From: Uranotaenia lowii
Taxonomy: Eukaryota > Arthropoda > Insecta > Diptera > Culicidae
DNA: 64,000 nt
Assembly (NCBI RefSeq): GCF_029784155.1
Contig: NC_073692.1
Coordinates: 15,543,752-15,607,751 of the forward strand
Direction of reading: 5' to 3'
Part shown: piece by piece, positions 24,816 through 36,703 of the stretch
Layout: every line of letters begins with the position of its first letter
Numbering within the stretch: position 1 is the first letter of the stretch
Position numbers and translations under genes: made by a program
Notes under the pieces: generated by a model
What the model saw: only the letters and a program-made list of their open reading frames with translations
What the model was told of the DNA's origin: nothing
Databases searched by the model: none

Positions 24816-27010
24816 TAATTTTTTACTGCTTTTAATCAACAATCTTTGGTGATATCTGTCTGTATATTCATTTAAATACATTTTGTTCTTCGACCAAATC
24901 ACACTCAGATAAGGGGTTGTAAAATTTAATAATCTCTTCATCCATTTAAAAATGAATAAATTGAATAATTTCTATCCGCAACAGTTCATCGGCTTTGATC
25001 CACAGCCACTCCCTCAGCCGATAGCTCTTCCGCACTGCCCATCGAATCGAGAAAATCAAATAAAAAATCACCCATCTCCGGAAATAGAAACTGTCGTAAA
25101 GCAAATCCTTATTTTTCTTCCTAGAACATCCCAACTATTATTGTTATTATTATTCATGGCTACACCGAGTTTTGGTTCGGTATCTAAAAACCAGCAGCGA
25201 CGACGACGACGAAGAGCGGAAATAAAATGTCGTTTATGGGCACCACAAACATCATCCCCCCATACTCTTTGTGCTTTTCGGGGCTCTCCCCACTAGGATG
25301 GCGATGTGTTACTGAGGTTCCTTCCTTTTCCAGAATCGTCGTCTTTTTCCTAGCTGAGAAAAAGGATTCACATCTTCAAACCCGGGCAAGGCAACATACA
25401 TCGGTAGCCACCTTCTTCTCTTCTCGAGAAAGATACAAAGGGCTGCTGCTGCTGTCTTTCGTCCTTGTTCCAATTCCTGGACTGGGGAACCCAAACTGGA
25501 AACCCAAACACCAACAACATCGCATCTTTATCGCATTCGCAGTCGAACAAATCTTCGGGATGCAGTTTTGTTGTAAATTGTGTGATATGAAATTTTATAA
25601 ATAATATTTAACGTCATCCTTCTTCCTGCTTTGCGGTTGTTGCCATTTCCTGGCAGGCGAGTTGAAGTGGAAACAAGGGGGGAAAGGGGGATGACTGAGC
25701 AGCAAGATACTGGAAAATGCACATCAGCCACTATCAAAACTATTCCACAACGACGCCGAATGACGAGGACTACGATGAGGACGACGTCTAAGGCTAAAGA
25801 CGTGTGCAACACGGAACGCCGATATCGAATATCCGAAACAAGTTGTGTTTTCCTAAAAGTTGTCAGACGATAACCGACTTGAGGGTTCGTTCTTCTGCCT
25901 TGTAACGATAGGCAGAGTTTACTTTTCCACGGAAAAATCTTCCATCCGAAGCACCGCGCCCTCCTTTCGAGAATCCTTTTCTCTGCGGCCAAAGATGAAA
26001 CTCGAAAGTGGCGCAACGGAAGCCCGATGAGGAAACGATGATGAACTTTATGGAGCAGCAAGAATGGGAATTGTGTTGGAAGTTGCGTTTCTGCAGCGCT
26101 GCATCCCGAAAGATAAGAAACATCAGCAGAAGCAGCCTTTCGCTCCTTGGTTTGCCAGAAATCACAAAATAGGACTCGGTACGAAACCGATACTTGTCTG
26201 GTACTTGGTTGGCAATGTTCTCCGGCTAGACCCAGTTAGAGTTAGAGATCATGTGAGGAGGAAGCAGGACGGGGAACGTCCAAGTATCTTTGTTTCGGTA
26301 AAATTGGTTCAATTGGCTGTTGAGATTTTCTGCACTTTCGAAACAGGGATGAGAAAAGGGAGAGAAAAAAACAAAACGCGATCTGACCAATCATCTTTTT
26401 AGATCTGTAGCAAAAGAGAAAAAAAATTGTAACAAGGATGCTGCACATCATCCCCTACTATCGATTGGACCATTTCAAGCCTTTCAATGTCAAATTGATG
26501 GGACTGTTCATTCCGTTTCTCGAAAGTTTTTTTTCCTTCCTCTAAAGAGTTGAATCAAAGCAAGTGAAGTGGGGTGGTCGCACTTCATTGATTGTCGATA
26601 ATGATTTTTGAGTGTGAACCTCTTGAAAGTACAATGACAAAGGAATACCCATACGGGTGCTGATAAGTTGGTGGAAATTATTGATCTGTCATTGGAAACT
26701 GTTAATGTAATGTGGAGTGAGTGTTTACAAAACAAAATTTGAATTTTGCGGACCTTTTACTTCATTTGAGGTCAGAGCAAATAATCTCGAGATTTATCTA
26801 AATTCTCCAGATCTTTGTTATTCTCGACTTTTCCGACCTAAACTATTCATAAAATCAAAACACAATATTCCTCCTCTGAATGTTTCTAAATGATGCAACT
26901 GGTTGTATTTATTACGGAAAAGCATTGACTCACAATTTCAAACGTTAGATATCTGGTCAGATGAGAGTTGTGAGTTCAGATAGTTTATTTTTTGTCAATT
27001 TTTATTAAAT
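24816..27010. other. single-copy-looking island with (CGA)n tract
   Basis: Less AT-rich from about 24950 to 26700. Contains (CGA)n at 25197-25212 and GATAAG motifs near 26112 and 26660. A 177-codon minus-strand frame (25528-26061) has no recognisable domain and overlaps other frames. No gene assigned. Confidence 0.4.
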
Positions 27011-27013
27011 ACT

Positions 27014-27060
27014 AGCTGACCCAGTGTGCTTTGCTATACATTCCAAGAATAAGTGATATT
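27014..27060 (-). mobile_element. Helitron-like 3' end fragment, minus strand
   Basis: The plus strand reads ACTAGCTGACCCAGTG, the reverse complement of the GGGTCAGCTAGT-type Helitron terminus seen intact at 38511-38523. The 5' end of this copy is not identified, so its extent to the right is unknown. Confidence 0.5.
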
Positions 27061-27760
27061 TGTAAAAAATATTTAATTTAAGATTTTCGGCATTCAATTA
27101 AATAAAATTTTAAAATAATTCAGTGGCAATCTCTATGAAATAAGAGCTACAGCTAGAGTTTCAAAACGCAACACAAAGATGATGCAATTTTACTTTCTGA
27201 AAGTTGATATTTTCAAGTTCTGTATTTCTCTGTTTTCAAAATGTGCATGAGTTCTTTTAGTTTGCTAGAATATACATTTATTCCCAGAGGGATATTTTTC
27301 GAGCCAGAGGAATATTTTTCTTATGTAATTAACGTCACATGGAAGATTTGGGTCCATTTTTTCGATAAGTTTTCGAGCTTTGCCAAATAAAATTAGCATA
27401 AAAATTTACCACCTTTATCGCGACTCCACGCTGAAAAAATATGACGATATAAAATGATTCGTACACAAACAACCTCTCTTATAAAATATGGCCTCTTATG
27501 CTAGATGAGTTCTGAATTAAAGGAAACTTAAGCTTGTATGGGAGCTCCACTTTTAATTCTCATCCCTCACTGCTCAAAGAAGGTAGGGGTCTCTGATCAT
27601 CATATTCATTTTTTACGTACCCAAAAAAAACCTTCTCATAGAAAATTTTATCACATTATCAGCTAAAAAGTTCTTCAGCTTAGTAACTAAATTGAAATCG
27701 AACTGTATCCTTCCCTCCCTTTCTAAAAATGATAGACGAAAGGATCTGTAACAATCAATG

Positions 27761-27830
27761 ACAGGGTCGGATTAAGTATAGGGGGTCCCCTGGCAATTTT
27801 TCTCGGGAAGCCCCTATGAATCATGTTTTC
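27761..27830. mobile_element. hAT-like MITE end (fragment)
   Basis: CAGGGTCGGATTAAG followed by GGGGGTCCCCTGGC resembles a widespread insect hAT-derived terminus. The opposite end and a target duplication were not found, so this is only a candidate fragment. Confidence 0.35.
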
Positions 27831-29302
27831 TTTCGTATGCCGTCCCAGAGAATAGTCACTGGGAATGAGTTCAGTATATAACATTCATATAAAGATTATG
27901 TCTGGTATCTTCAAATAAAACTAAATAAATATTTCCTTCATAAGAATTAGGTAAAGTAATAAGTTACATTAAAATTTCAGACTGAAAATTTAAAATTAAA
28001 AATAAATAAAAGAAAAGAAATCAATTCACATTAAAAATAGATTCAGTTATTAGAGCTCAAAAGTGAAATTCACAACATGAAATCGGACTTCTTTTTTTTT
28101 AAATTCAAAACCTTAATCGAGTGTCTCATATAAAAATCATAATTTTAATCAAGACTTGAGAAATAAATAACCAATGAAATTCAAACTCAAAATTTAGAAT
28201 CAACTTTTCAATCAGAGCCAAAGCAGTTATTGAAAAATTTATAATTTCAATCAAAATGTTTATTTCATTTTCATATCTTTAAATCACATAAAAATCGTTA
28301 TCATACTTAATTAGGTTTAAAACCTAGAATTATCCATGGTTAGAGAATCTCTCAGTGAAATTCGAAAATCAACTATGCGAGTGTTTTTATGGTTTAAATA
28401 TTTTGGAGAACGGTCAATGATATGCTCAATTCAGGATACTTGAAAGTTGATAGAAGATAATTTTAGAAAAACTGTACTTGCATTAGAACGAATAGTTTGA
28501 AACTTGGGGTGGACTAGTTGAAATTCTCAAACAGTAGAACAAATGTTTAAAACATTGTTAATTTCAATTACCGAAATTAAACAATTCTGATATCTCAATT
28601 TCTGAATTTTGTGGAAAAATTCCACCTTCCAATGAAATCCATTATTGTCGAAATTATACAACGAGAAATTTTCAGAATGTTTGTTAAAAGAGAAGCGTAA
28701 AATATGATCAGGTGCGTGATAAAAAATCATTGAATTTGAAAAAAAACCTCAAAGAGGAGCACATTACAAAAACTTTCTCAAAAGAATGCATAAAAGATCC
28801 AGTAAGTACTAAATAAAATATAAATATAAAAACCCGATTTAATACACTTAACAATGGATTGTAGCCTTTCTTACAGTCTATAAATTATATTTGGATACAC
28901 AGGACACAAAGTAATAAATTAATGATAGATTTATAAATTCTGAGTAATGATTTAAGTATTTCTAACGAAGTTAATCCTAAATGAATTTAAGAAATTAAGA
29001 TTCAAATTTTTGTATAGGACAAACGTATTTTTAAATAATTATAATTGTAATTATGATCTTATATCTATGAAATAGAAGAACTCTAAAAATGAAGGGTATA
29101 ATTTTTTAAAAAAGATGCCTAATCATGTGTTTCAAATAATTCAACCTCTCAAGTAAAGGAAGCGAATAAATTATAAAAAAAAGTAGATTTACAACTGCTA
29201 GACTAAAATATGATGAATCGACGTAGTTTACAATAATCGATCGAATTAACTATAGATATTTAACATTTTGACAACTTTGAAATGTAAATGTTTTCAATTC
29301 TG

Positions 29303-29420
29303 TCATTTTGTCAATTATGTCTATTTTATCATTTTCGTCAATTTTGTCAGTTCTGACAATTTGTCCATTTTGTCAATTGTGTCAATTTTATGAATTTTGT
29401 AAATTTTGTAAATTTAGTAC
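29303..29420. repeat. degenerate TTTTGTCAA tandem repeat
   Basis: Diverged 9-10-bp units (TTTTGTCAATT, TTTGTCAG) related to the satellite unit TTTTTGTCA. Repeated in copy 2 at about 39845-39962. Confidence 0.7.
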
Positions 29421-29491
29421 ATTGAGTACATGGCACCTATAAGCACAAGAGAAACAACAACTACAACTGAACAATTGTAATGCACGTCAGA

Positions 29492-29718
29492 AGTGCCAGG
29501 TGTCCTGATTTTTCAGGACTTGTCCTGACTTTCAAGAAGTTGTCCTGATTTTTCTAAAACTTTTGAATTGTCCTGATTTTGGAAAATTTGTTTTCAAAAT
29601 GTACTGAATTATCCTTGATATCAAAAAAATCTCAAATCACAATCGAATTTGTAATTGAACTATAAAAACTACGAACAAATCTGTTATGTCCTGATTTATG
29701 ACAAAAAAATCTGGCACC
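29492..29718. mobile_element. 227-bp MITE-like element (GTGCCAG ends, TCCTGATTTT repeats), copy 1
   Basis: The left end GTGCCAGGTGTCCTGATTTT is roughly inverted at the right end (AAAAAAATCTGGCACC). TGTCCTGATTTT recurs inside. No clear target duplication. The identical element in copy 2 spans about 40034-40260, and there the foldback transposon is inserted at its right tip. Confidence 0.65.
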
Positions 29719-31172
29719 AGTCTTCACGAAAACATGTACTGAGTTCAACTTGAGTGCGGAAATCCAGGCGCTTTCTCTGAACTTGCACACAAGCTTGTAC
29801 TTGGGTTTTGCTCGAGCCTGAACTCGAGCACATAGTAAGTGGCTGGCAGAACTGAGATTGAATGTGTCTGCCTGGGTATTAAATGCGGTATGAATTATAT
29901 TCTTCAGTTAGTTTTTCTATCGTTTGTGCGTATGTTATTCAATTTCTCTGCTGTTTTTTGCGTTTTTTAACATTTTTGGAGATGGGGTGGTAAAACCGAT
30001 TCAGATATATGTGGTTGGTTTTTAAAATTCTTGATGAATTTTTTTTTTGTTCGTTGGCAAAAAAAACGAAAAATTTGTTGGTCGAAAATTTTTGTTTTTC
30101 AGAAACCGGTGGTTTGATGAAATATTTGGGAATAGCCGTTTCAACTCTCGCTCGCAAATTTCATAAAACAATGTTTATATTTATGAGGCATTAAAAATGA
30201 AAAATAAAATTGATGAATCATCGCATGGCGAGTAGAAAACATGAAAATTTTTTCATAATTGGAATGATAAAAAATGAAAAAAAAGAATCAAAATGATACA
30301 AATGGAAAAACAACTAAAAATTCAAAATGTCAACATTTATTTTCATTTTACAAGCCCCTTTTAAAACAAGTACAATAAATTGTTTTTATTATTGTGTTTC
30401 GTATCATCTATTTATTTTTTTGATTTTTTGCCCAATGTCTTTATAGAAAAATATGTTCATCATACTCAAAAGTTGATAACAGGCCGTAGTAGGTAATTCG
30501 AGTATTTATAGACTGGGTTAGTCGTACATGAAAAAATGTTTTTATCGTCTTTCAAACTTCGTTAATGTATTGAATCGTTTAATTTATAATTATTCATGAT
30601 TCTTTTTATTTTTAAATGATTCACATAAAAGTGAAATAAATCAATTCAATGTGTTGATCAATTATATGAAAGTTGAAATAAAATTATTGAAAAAACCTTG
30701 AAACCATAAAAAGTTTATATTCATTTTTAAAATGAACGGTTTAAATTATTTTCATTTTGTTAAATTTTGAGATATAATACAACAAAGAGCGAACTGATTT
30801 ATTGTTTGGGAAATTTTGAAAATTTCAAAAATAATAGTATCTACTTGTAATCAAATTTAAAAGTTTTCGGACTACAAAACATTATTTTTTAACCTCTTTT
30901 TGCATGTTGAAGGTGAATAAACTTGTTTCTGATCATCTAAACATCATTTTAGCTTTTGATTAACAGATGGTGTTGTTGATAATGATGAATTTATGAACGA
31001 AAAAAAACTATATAAATCGGATTTTATTTCATCGACGGAAATTTTATTGATGACTTTAGATTTGATAGCAACATTCTTTATTTTTGTTTTGTACAAAACT
31101 TGAATGTTGTTACGAAACAATGATTTCAAGTGATTATTTATCATAATCGGTTAAAAAAGAAGTTATGGCCAA

Positions 31173-31530
31173 GGTTGCCGAAATCACAGAATAATCTATA
31201 ATTTTAGAAAATTTCGAGCATATTTTCGTCACAGATCCTGTGTCATATTATACAATATTTTACAGGTTTTAGAAATTTTGTATACTTTTCCAAACAATTA
31301 AATATTTATATCCATATTTACTAAGGATTTCTGACTCAAATTCATGAAAATGTTATAAAGTTAACACTGTTTATTGATTTCTATGATATTTATTGTAAAA
31401 ATAAGCATACAGGACATGTTCTTCAGTGAAAATCGTATTTAAACGTTAAAGAATCTTGTCACAGAATTTTGAAGTCAAATATCAGAACTACAGAACTTTG
31501 TTTTAAAACATAGAATTTTTTCCGGCAACC
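31173..31530. mobile_element. 358-bp MITE with GGTTGCCG ends, copy 1
   Basis: Starts GGTTGCCGAAATCACAG and ends TTTTTTCCGGCAACC, inverted ends of at least 8 bp with weaker pairing beyond. AGTTATG lies close to both ends (about 31161 and 31534) and may be the target duplication. The interior repeats CACAGA and CAGAA motifs. The identical copy 2 element is at 44403-44760. Confidence 0.65.
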
Positions 31531-32094
31531 GTAGTTATGATTACTTCACGATAATAGTTATATAAGAATTTTCAAATGGTTTAGCAAACCACAGTGCAAA
31601 ATAGATTTACTAATCTTAGTACAGGAAGAATAAAACATGGTAAATCTAACCCGTTCAAAGCTAAAATTAATCGTTGGCTTACCAGAAGGTCACTATCCTA
31701 GTCAAGTTAAATCCGACCATCAGATGGCGTTGAGATTGAGCCTCAAGCGTGAATGAGATTAAGAAATATTTTGCTCGGGAGATGCACAATAAACCGATGT
31801 TTCATTAATAACTTTTTTCTCCACTAGCCGATTGAGTAATTTTCTCAAAAACTAAATCAAGGTAAATATTTTACCCCAAGACAGCATCACCCGGGTTTGA
31901 ACACGTGCTCGAACTTGCACCCTACACTTTGAGTGCGGTGAGTTAAAATGGGTGCGTGTTAAACTTGCGCCTCAAAAGTTGTGTGCAAGTAAGTGCAAAA
32001 ACTTGCGTGCACTTCGCACCCAAGTTGTACAGTGAAGATTTTTGAAAAGGGCACATTTTTGCCATATTTGTAAAGTTAGTCAGGTTTGTAAAAT

Positions 32095-32645
32095 TTATCA
32101 AGTTGGTGAATGTTGTCATTTTTGTTTTTTTTTGAATTTCTTACCAATTTTGTCAACTATGCAAATTTGGTCCAATTTGTAATTTTTGACGATTTTAACA
32201 ATTATGTCATTTTTGTAATTATAGACTATTTTGAAATTTCTGTAAATTATGTCAGTTTTGTAAATTTGTTTAATTTTTCTCGATATTGATCCTATATTGA
32301 TTCTGTCAATTTTGCATATTAAGTTTTATGATTTATATTCATTTTATCTATCCAGTTTTGTCAATTTTGTAAATGTTATCATTTATGTCAATCCATTCAA
32401 AATTTGGTCCATTTTGGTCAATTTTTGTCAACTTTTCCTATATTTGCTAAATTTGTCAGGTTTGTTAAAACTTGATAAAAATTTGAGAATGTTGTCTATT
32501 TTGTAATTTTTATCAATTTTGTCAATTATGTGAATTCGATTCACTTTGTAAATTAAGAAAACTTAAACAATTGTCATTTTTGTAGTAATTGACTATTTTG
32601 ACATTTTTGTCCATTATGTCGGTTTTGTAAATTTGTTTTGAAAAT
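32095..32645. repeat. degenerate TTTTGTCAA-type tandem repeat, copy 1
   Basis: A long stretch of diverged units around TTTTGTCAA, TTTTGTAAA and TTATGTCA, related in sequence to the 9-bp satellites. Duplicated at about 45325-45895. No coding meaning. Confidence 0.7.
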
Positions 32646-34313
32646 CGTCTAGCGCTGGATGGCATCTGAATTTTTGGATTTGATTCTGAATTCTGAAACT
32701 CACTATTGGACCCGATGTTTTTAAATTAAATTTAAAATCAGAAATACTTAAAAGTCCAGGGAATTCAACATATTGAAATTAACGCGTCTGTACAAAAAAT
32801 CACTTTAAACTTTAAAACAGTTGATAAAATTAAATTGGGTGAAACTTTTTGTTGATGCATTTTCGTTTGAACGCGAAGTTACGCCTATTAAAAATGGGAT
32901 TTTTTTTTATCCGGGTAGGGCCAATAGATAGCGTCGATTTTTTAAATAGGATTTGATAAGATTTTCCGAAGTTTCAAAAGCGTTTTATTTCGAGCTAACT
33001 GATAGTTTCGCCCTTATGAAATGTTACGCTAGGTTTGTTTACATTTGGTGCGTTCGCCCTTTTTAAAACATACTACAAAATTATTTAACAGATTCACGCT
33101 TGCTTCGACGTATCGAAGCCAGCCATCGCTGCAGAAAAATGCGGTATTGAACCCTACACCCATCGGTTTGATGTGGCGAATCCGGGGTTGTACCCCTTTA
33201 TGAAACTCCATATTAATACAATATGAATTTTTGAGACCGGTTCGGTTATCACTGAGCTGGTACAAAATTTAAAATTTAAGTTGAATGATTTCTTACTCCT
33301 TCCTAGCGCTCATTTTGTCGTCATGAAGACTTCATGAGTGGGAGAGGAGCACGGCCATCGTGTAGCGAGCGCGCCCATCGTGTACATGACGTTGTATATA
33401 TGACAATCTTTATTTTAGTGATTGCTAGTTGTGGTTAGCAAGCCAAATTGACACGTTTTTGGAGTGATGATTTTTGATATTTACTATGAATAAAACAATT
33501 TTCAAACTATTTTGTATTTTTTTCTTTCTTTTATAGGTTGTAGAAGAAAAAAAATCAATTTTTTTAAGATAAAAATCATTTTTATTGTACTGCTCAGTTT
33601 CACAAAAACGTCGAGAACAAAGTTTACAAAAATTCACACAAATACACACAAATACACAGACATCATCAGAACTCGTCGAGCTGATTCGATAGGTACCTAT
33701 AAAGGTATATCTAAGAGCCATAATTAAGAATCTCACAAATCGACCGATAACTATACCTTTCTGAAAGAAAGGCAAAACATATTCTTAAAATTGTATTCAG
33801 TTAGTTTGTATTGAAAATACAACGCCTATCTTAAATCTTGGCATTAACATTTTTTTTACTGCTAAATTGGCCTAAATTTGCATTAAAAGTTCACACACTA
33901 ATTACTGCAATTTTGGAGGGATAAAAAAGAAGTCATAAACTACAAACTTATATTTAGGAATTTTTAAATCTAAATTTGAATCCTGCATTTACGCAGCATT
34001 TAAGTGTGTCAATATTAAGATAGATTCCAAAAATTGAATTCCGGCAATTTAAGTAATAAACGAATAAAAGCACAGTTGATTCCTGAAAATTTGTAAAATC
34101 CAAAATAAAGTAACAAAATCAGACCATTTTAGAGATCGTAGACAAAATATGTGACAATTTTAAAGCAAGTAGTTCTGTGGAGTTATAAATATAATTGTCT
34201 TTAATCTGACTTTAATTTGATATTTAGTTTTGCAATTCGATTTCATGCAGTCTATTAAACTTACTCGTTGTCATTTTATTTCTACATTGTTTCGTTGTTG
34301 TTACATTATGAAT

Positions 34314-34437
34314 TTTAATATGACTTCACCGCCCCCCTGAGACCATCCAACGCTCCCCAAAATTCAAAGTGGTCCGTACCCCCTTTTGGAAGCTCTCAAA
34401 GTCCCCAGGGGGCGGTACGGATTACTTTGAAAACCAC
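34314..34437. mobile_element. hAT-like MITE fragment
   Basis: The right end reads GGGGGCGGTACGG ... TTTGAAAACCACTG, which resembles the CAGTGGTTTTCAAA terminus of insect hAT elements, with a partly inverted CCGCCCCCCTGAG segment at the left. The left terminus and target duplication are not seen. Confidence 0.45.
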
Positions 34438-34794
34438 TGATATATCATACATACATACATGATGTGTACTAATTTTCATAAGAAATATTTTTCAAAGATA
34501 TTTTTATTGACGTTTTAGGTATTAAACCATCTTTACAGTTAACTTTTTTAGAACAATTTCAACAACAAAAATCGGTATCTTTGAAAATTTATTCATTTCA
34601 GGTTTTTTTTAAATCACGTCAAAATCCCCATTTTCATCAGAACGAGAAACAACTTAACATATCTTAACTGACATGTATAAAGATTATTCTTTTAGTTTTT
34701 TCAATGAGAGACGTCACAATTTGCGACTTAAACGACGTATTCTAATACAACGTCACCAACTAACGATAGAAGCCTGTTATTAGAAGCAGTTCAA

Positions 34795-35430
34795 ATTTGA
34801 CTTAAGGTGAGTGACCCTACTTTAGACCTAGAGTCTATTTTAATCCTGAAATGCAAACAATGAACTCTAATTTTTCGTCAGTCCTATCAAACTGCTTTTT
34901 GCCATAAAAAGCAATTATTATAAAATTTCCAACGGTTTACAAATGTACTTTCTTTTAAGAGGTAAAGCAAACTGTTAAAAAAAGCTCAATTAGAAATCAA
35001 AGGACTAAAGAAAAATCACGTTTTTTTATTGTCCAAGCCGAAGTTTAAAGAGCTATCACCGTGATGAATATGGTTCATAATACCTAATATAAAAGAAAGT
35101 CTATGGAAAACCTAGAAAATTTGTAAGGGTTCAAAAATAGGACAATTTCGTTGATGATGTTCCATTTTAAGACCAAACATCATCAAAGCTTTGTTGTTAT
35201 ACCAACCAATCAATTAAGGTGCAAATTTTCAACTGAGGCATAATTTAGAACTTATATTGAACATATCTAATTAACTTTAGTAAGTAAACACTACAAAGTT
35301 TTAACTATTTAGCTGTCTGGGAGTGATAGTGTTTGAGAAATTCATAACAGAAATTTTAGTTTTAAAAGCGTAAAAAAGCTGATATGTAAGTCAAAAGATA
35401 GTTTTTGGAAAATCATTTTAGCTCAAGGGC
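34795..35430. repeat. dispersed repeat related to 38770-39230
   Basis: Contains TATACCAACCAATCAA, GGTGCAAATTTTCAACTG and GGCATAATTTAGAAC in order. These correspond to AATACCAACAAATCAA, GGGCGAATTTTGAATTG and GGCATAGTTTAGAAC at about 38792-38837. A diverged pair of the same family; ends undetermined. Confidence 0.5.
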
Positions 35431-35834
35431 ACCCTTTTAGTAGGGGAGAGTAGGATAACGTGGGCCATGGGGAAACGTGGGCCAATCTGAATATCTCAGA
35501 TGTGTGTTCAGATTAAAATCTCTATCCAACTGTTTTCGCTGTCGCTTTGTGTAAGCAAATTTTTCTATATGTTGTTGACTTAAATACGCATCATATGCTT
35601 CTTTTATTTATCAAACTTAAGAAAATTTAAAGAAAATATTTACATCATTAAACAAGCACCCGCTAATTGGATAGATGGGGAACCTAAAGTTCATATCAAA
35701 AATATGCTCATACGCTTATGATCTTAAATATTTTTCCTAAAATAAATGAAAATTGATGGAAAATCCGGATAATTTGAAAAGGGTTCAAGAATATGATACT
35801 TTCGACTTTGATGTACCCTCTTAGACCTTTCATA

Positions 35835-36465
35835 ACCAATTATGGATGGAATTGTTATTGAAAGAGTTCATAACTTCTTATACTTAGGAATTTACTTGGA
35901 TGAAACACTTTCTTGGAGTTGTCACATAGAGAATCTAGTAAAAAAAATTCTCCTCTTTGCGTTGTTTTGTGGAAATTAAGAAACTTAGTGCCCCAACATG
36001 TTCTTTTAAAGTTTTACTATGTATTTAATCAGGCTTATCCTCATCTAAACTATCTTATTTTGATATGAGGAAGAGCCTCCTTGTCACATTTTCAAAAACT
36101 TCAGACCCTACAGAATAGATGTTTGAAAAACATCTTCAGACTACCCCTGCTTTTTCCTACCCAACAGCTATACTCTCTGGGAACGCATAGCATTCTTCCA
36201 ATAACCGAACTCTGTACCTATGTAATTTGCAAACCGTTATATATGTTCATGATAATATACACTCGAGTAGCAATAACCAAAACCTTAATTTTACTACGGG
36301 AATAATAACCCACAATACTCGTCAAAATAATTTCTTGCAACGAAGCCGATCTATGACATCTTTAGGGCAAAAAAGAATTTCTTTTATAGGACCTACAATA
36401 TACAACGCCTTACCTACTGAAATAAAGACCATCAACAACCGTTGTTTAAAGTCAAAGTAGTACAG
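35835..36465 (+). pseudogene. CR1-like non-LTR retrotransposon, C-terminal fragment
   Basis: The plus strand encodes the post-catalytic C-terminal region of a CR1-like reverse transcriptase: FLYLGIYLDETLSW (about 35865-35920), WKLRNLVPQHVLLKFYY, LQTLQNRCLKNIFRLPLL (from about 36093) and ISFIGPTIYNALP (about 36380-36420). It needs frameshifts near 35945 and 36230, and has a TGA where neighbouring copies keep coding (about 36064). The catalytic palm and endonuclease are absent, as expected for a 5'-truncated, dead insertion. Its last block closely parallels the C-terminus of the minus-strand copy at 55.3 kb. Confidence 0.8.
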
Positions 36466-36703
36466 TTATTAAAAGAAAAATTAAATCTTTAAAAAAGTCG
36501 ATAAACTACCAGTTTTTTAATCAAATTTTGTTTGTTTTTGTAGCATCGTAGTTTTCTTTTGTTGACTTGTCACTATTAATATGTAAACTTAAGTAAATCT
36601 AGCATAATATTTGGTTAATTAACCTTTTTAAAAAAGAGAAATAGATCTCTGTAAAGGAAATTTTCTTCCATTGAGATCCTTATCGTAATCTTGTTTAATT
36701 ATA

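Larger units (their letters stand above)
28828..33777. repeat. ~4.95-kb duplicated segment, copy 1 (without foldback insertion)
   Basis: Virtually identical to 39370-47028 apart from that copy's 2.68-kb insertion and scattered small differences. Shared sequence starts at AAAAACCCGATTTAATAC and ends at CTGAAAGAAAGGCAAAA. The flanks differ on both sides, so this is a true duplicate junction or a transposed unit. The segment contains nested repeats and no convincing gene. Small conserved frames (for example 78 codons on the minus strand, 33029-33265) are identical in both copies only because the DNA is. The ends carry an inverted GCCTTTCTT motif near 28866 and 33766, weak evidence for a long transposon. 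Confidence 0.9.

Noticed and set aside
25528..26061. 177-codon minus-strand frame
   Set aside because: No domain, overlaps three other frames of similar quality in a less AT-rich island.
33029..33265. 78-codon frame identical in both duplicate copies, taken as conservation
   Set aside because: Surrounding non-coding DNA is equally identical, so identity says nothing about selection.
28828..33777. LTR retrotransposon
   Set aside because: No direct long terminal repeats, primer-binding site, or gag/pol motifs seen.
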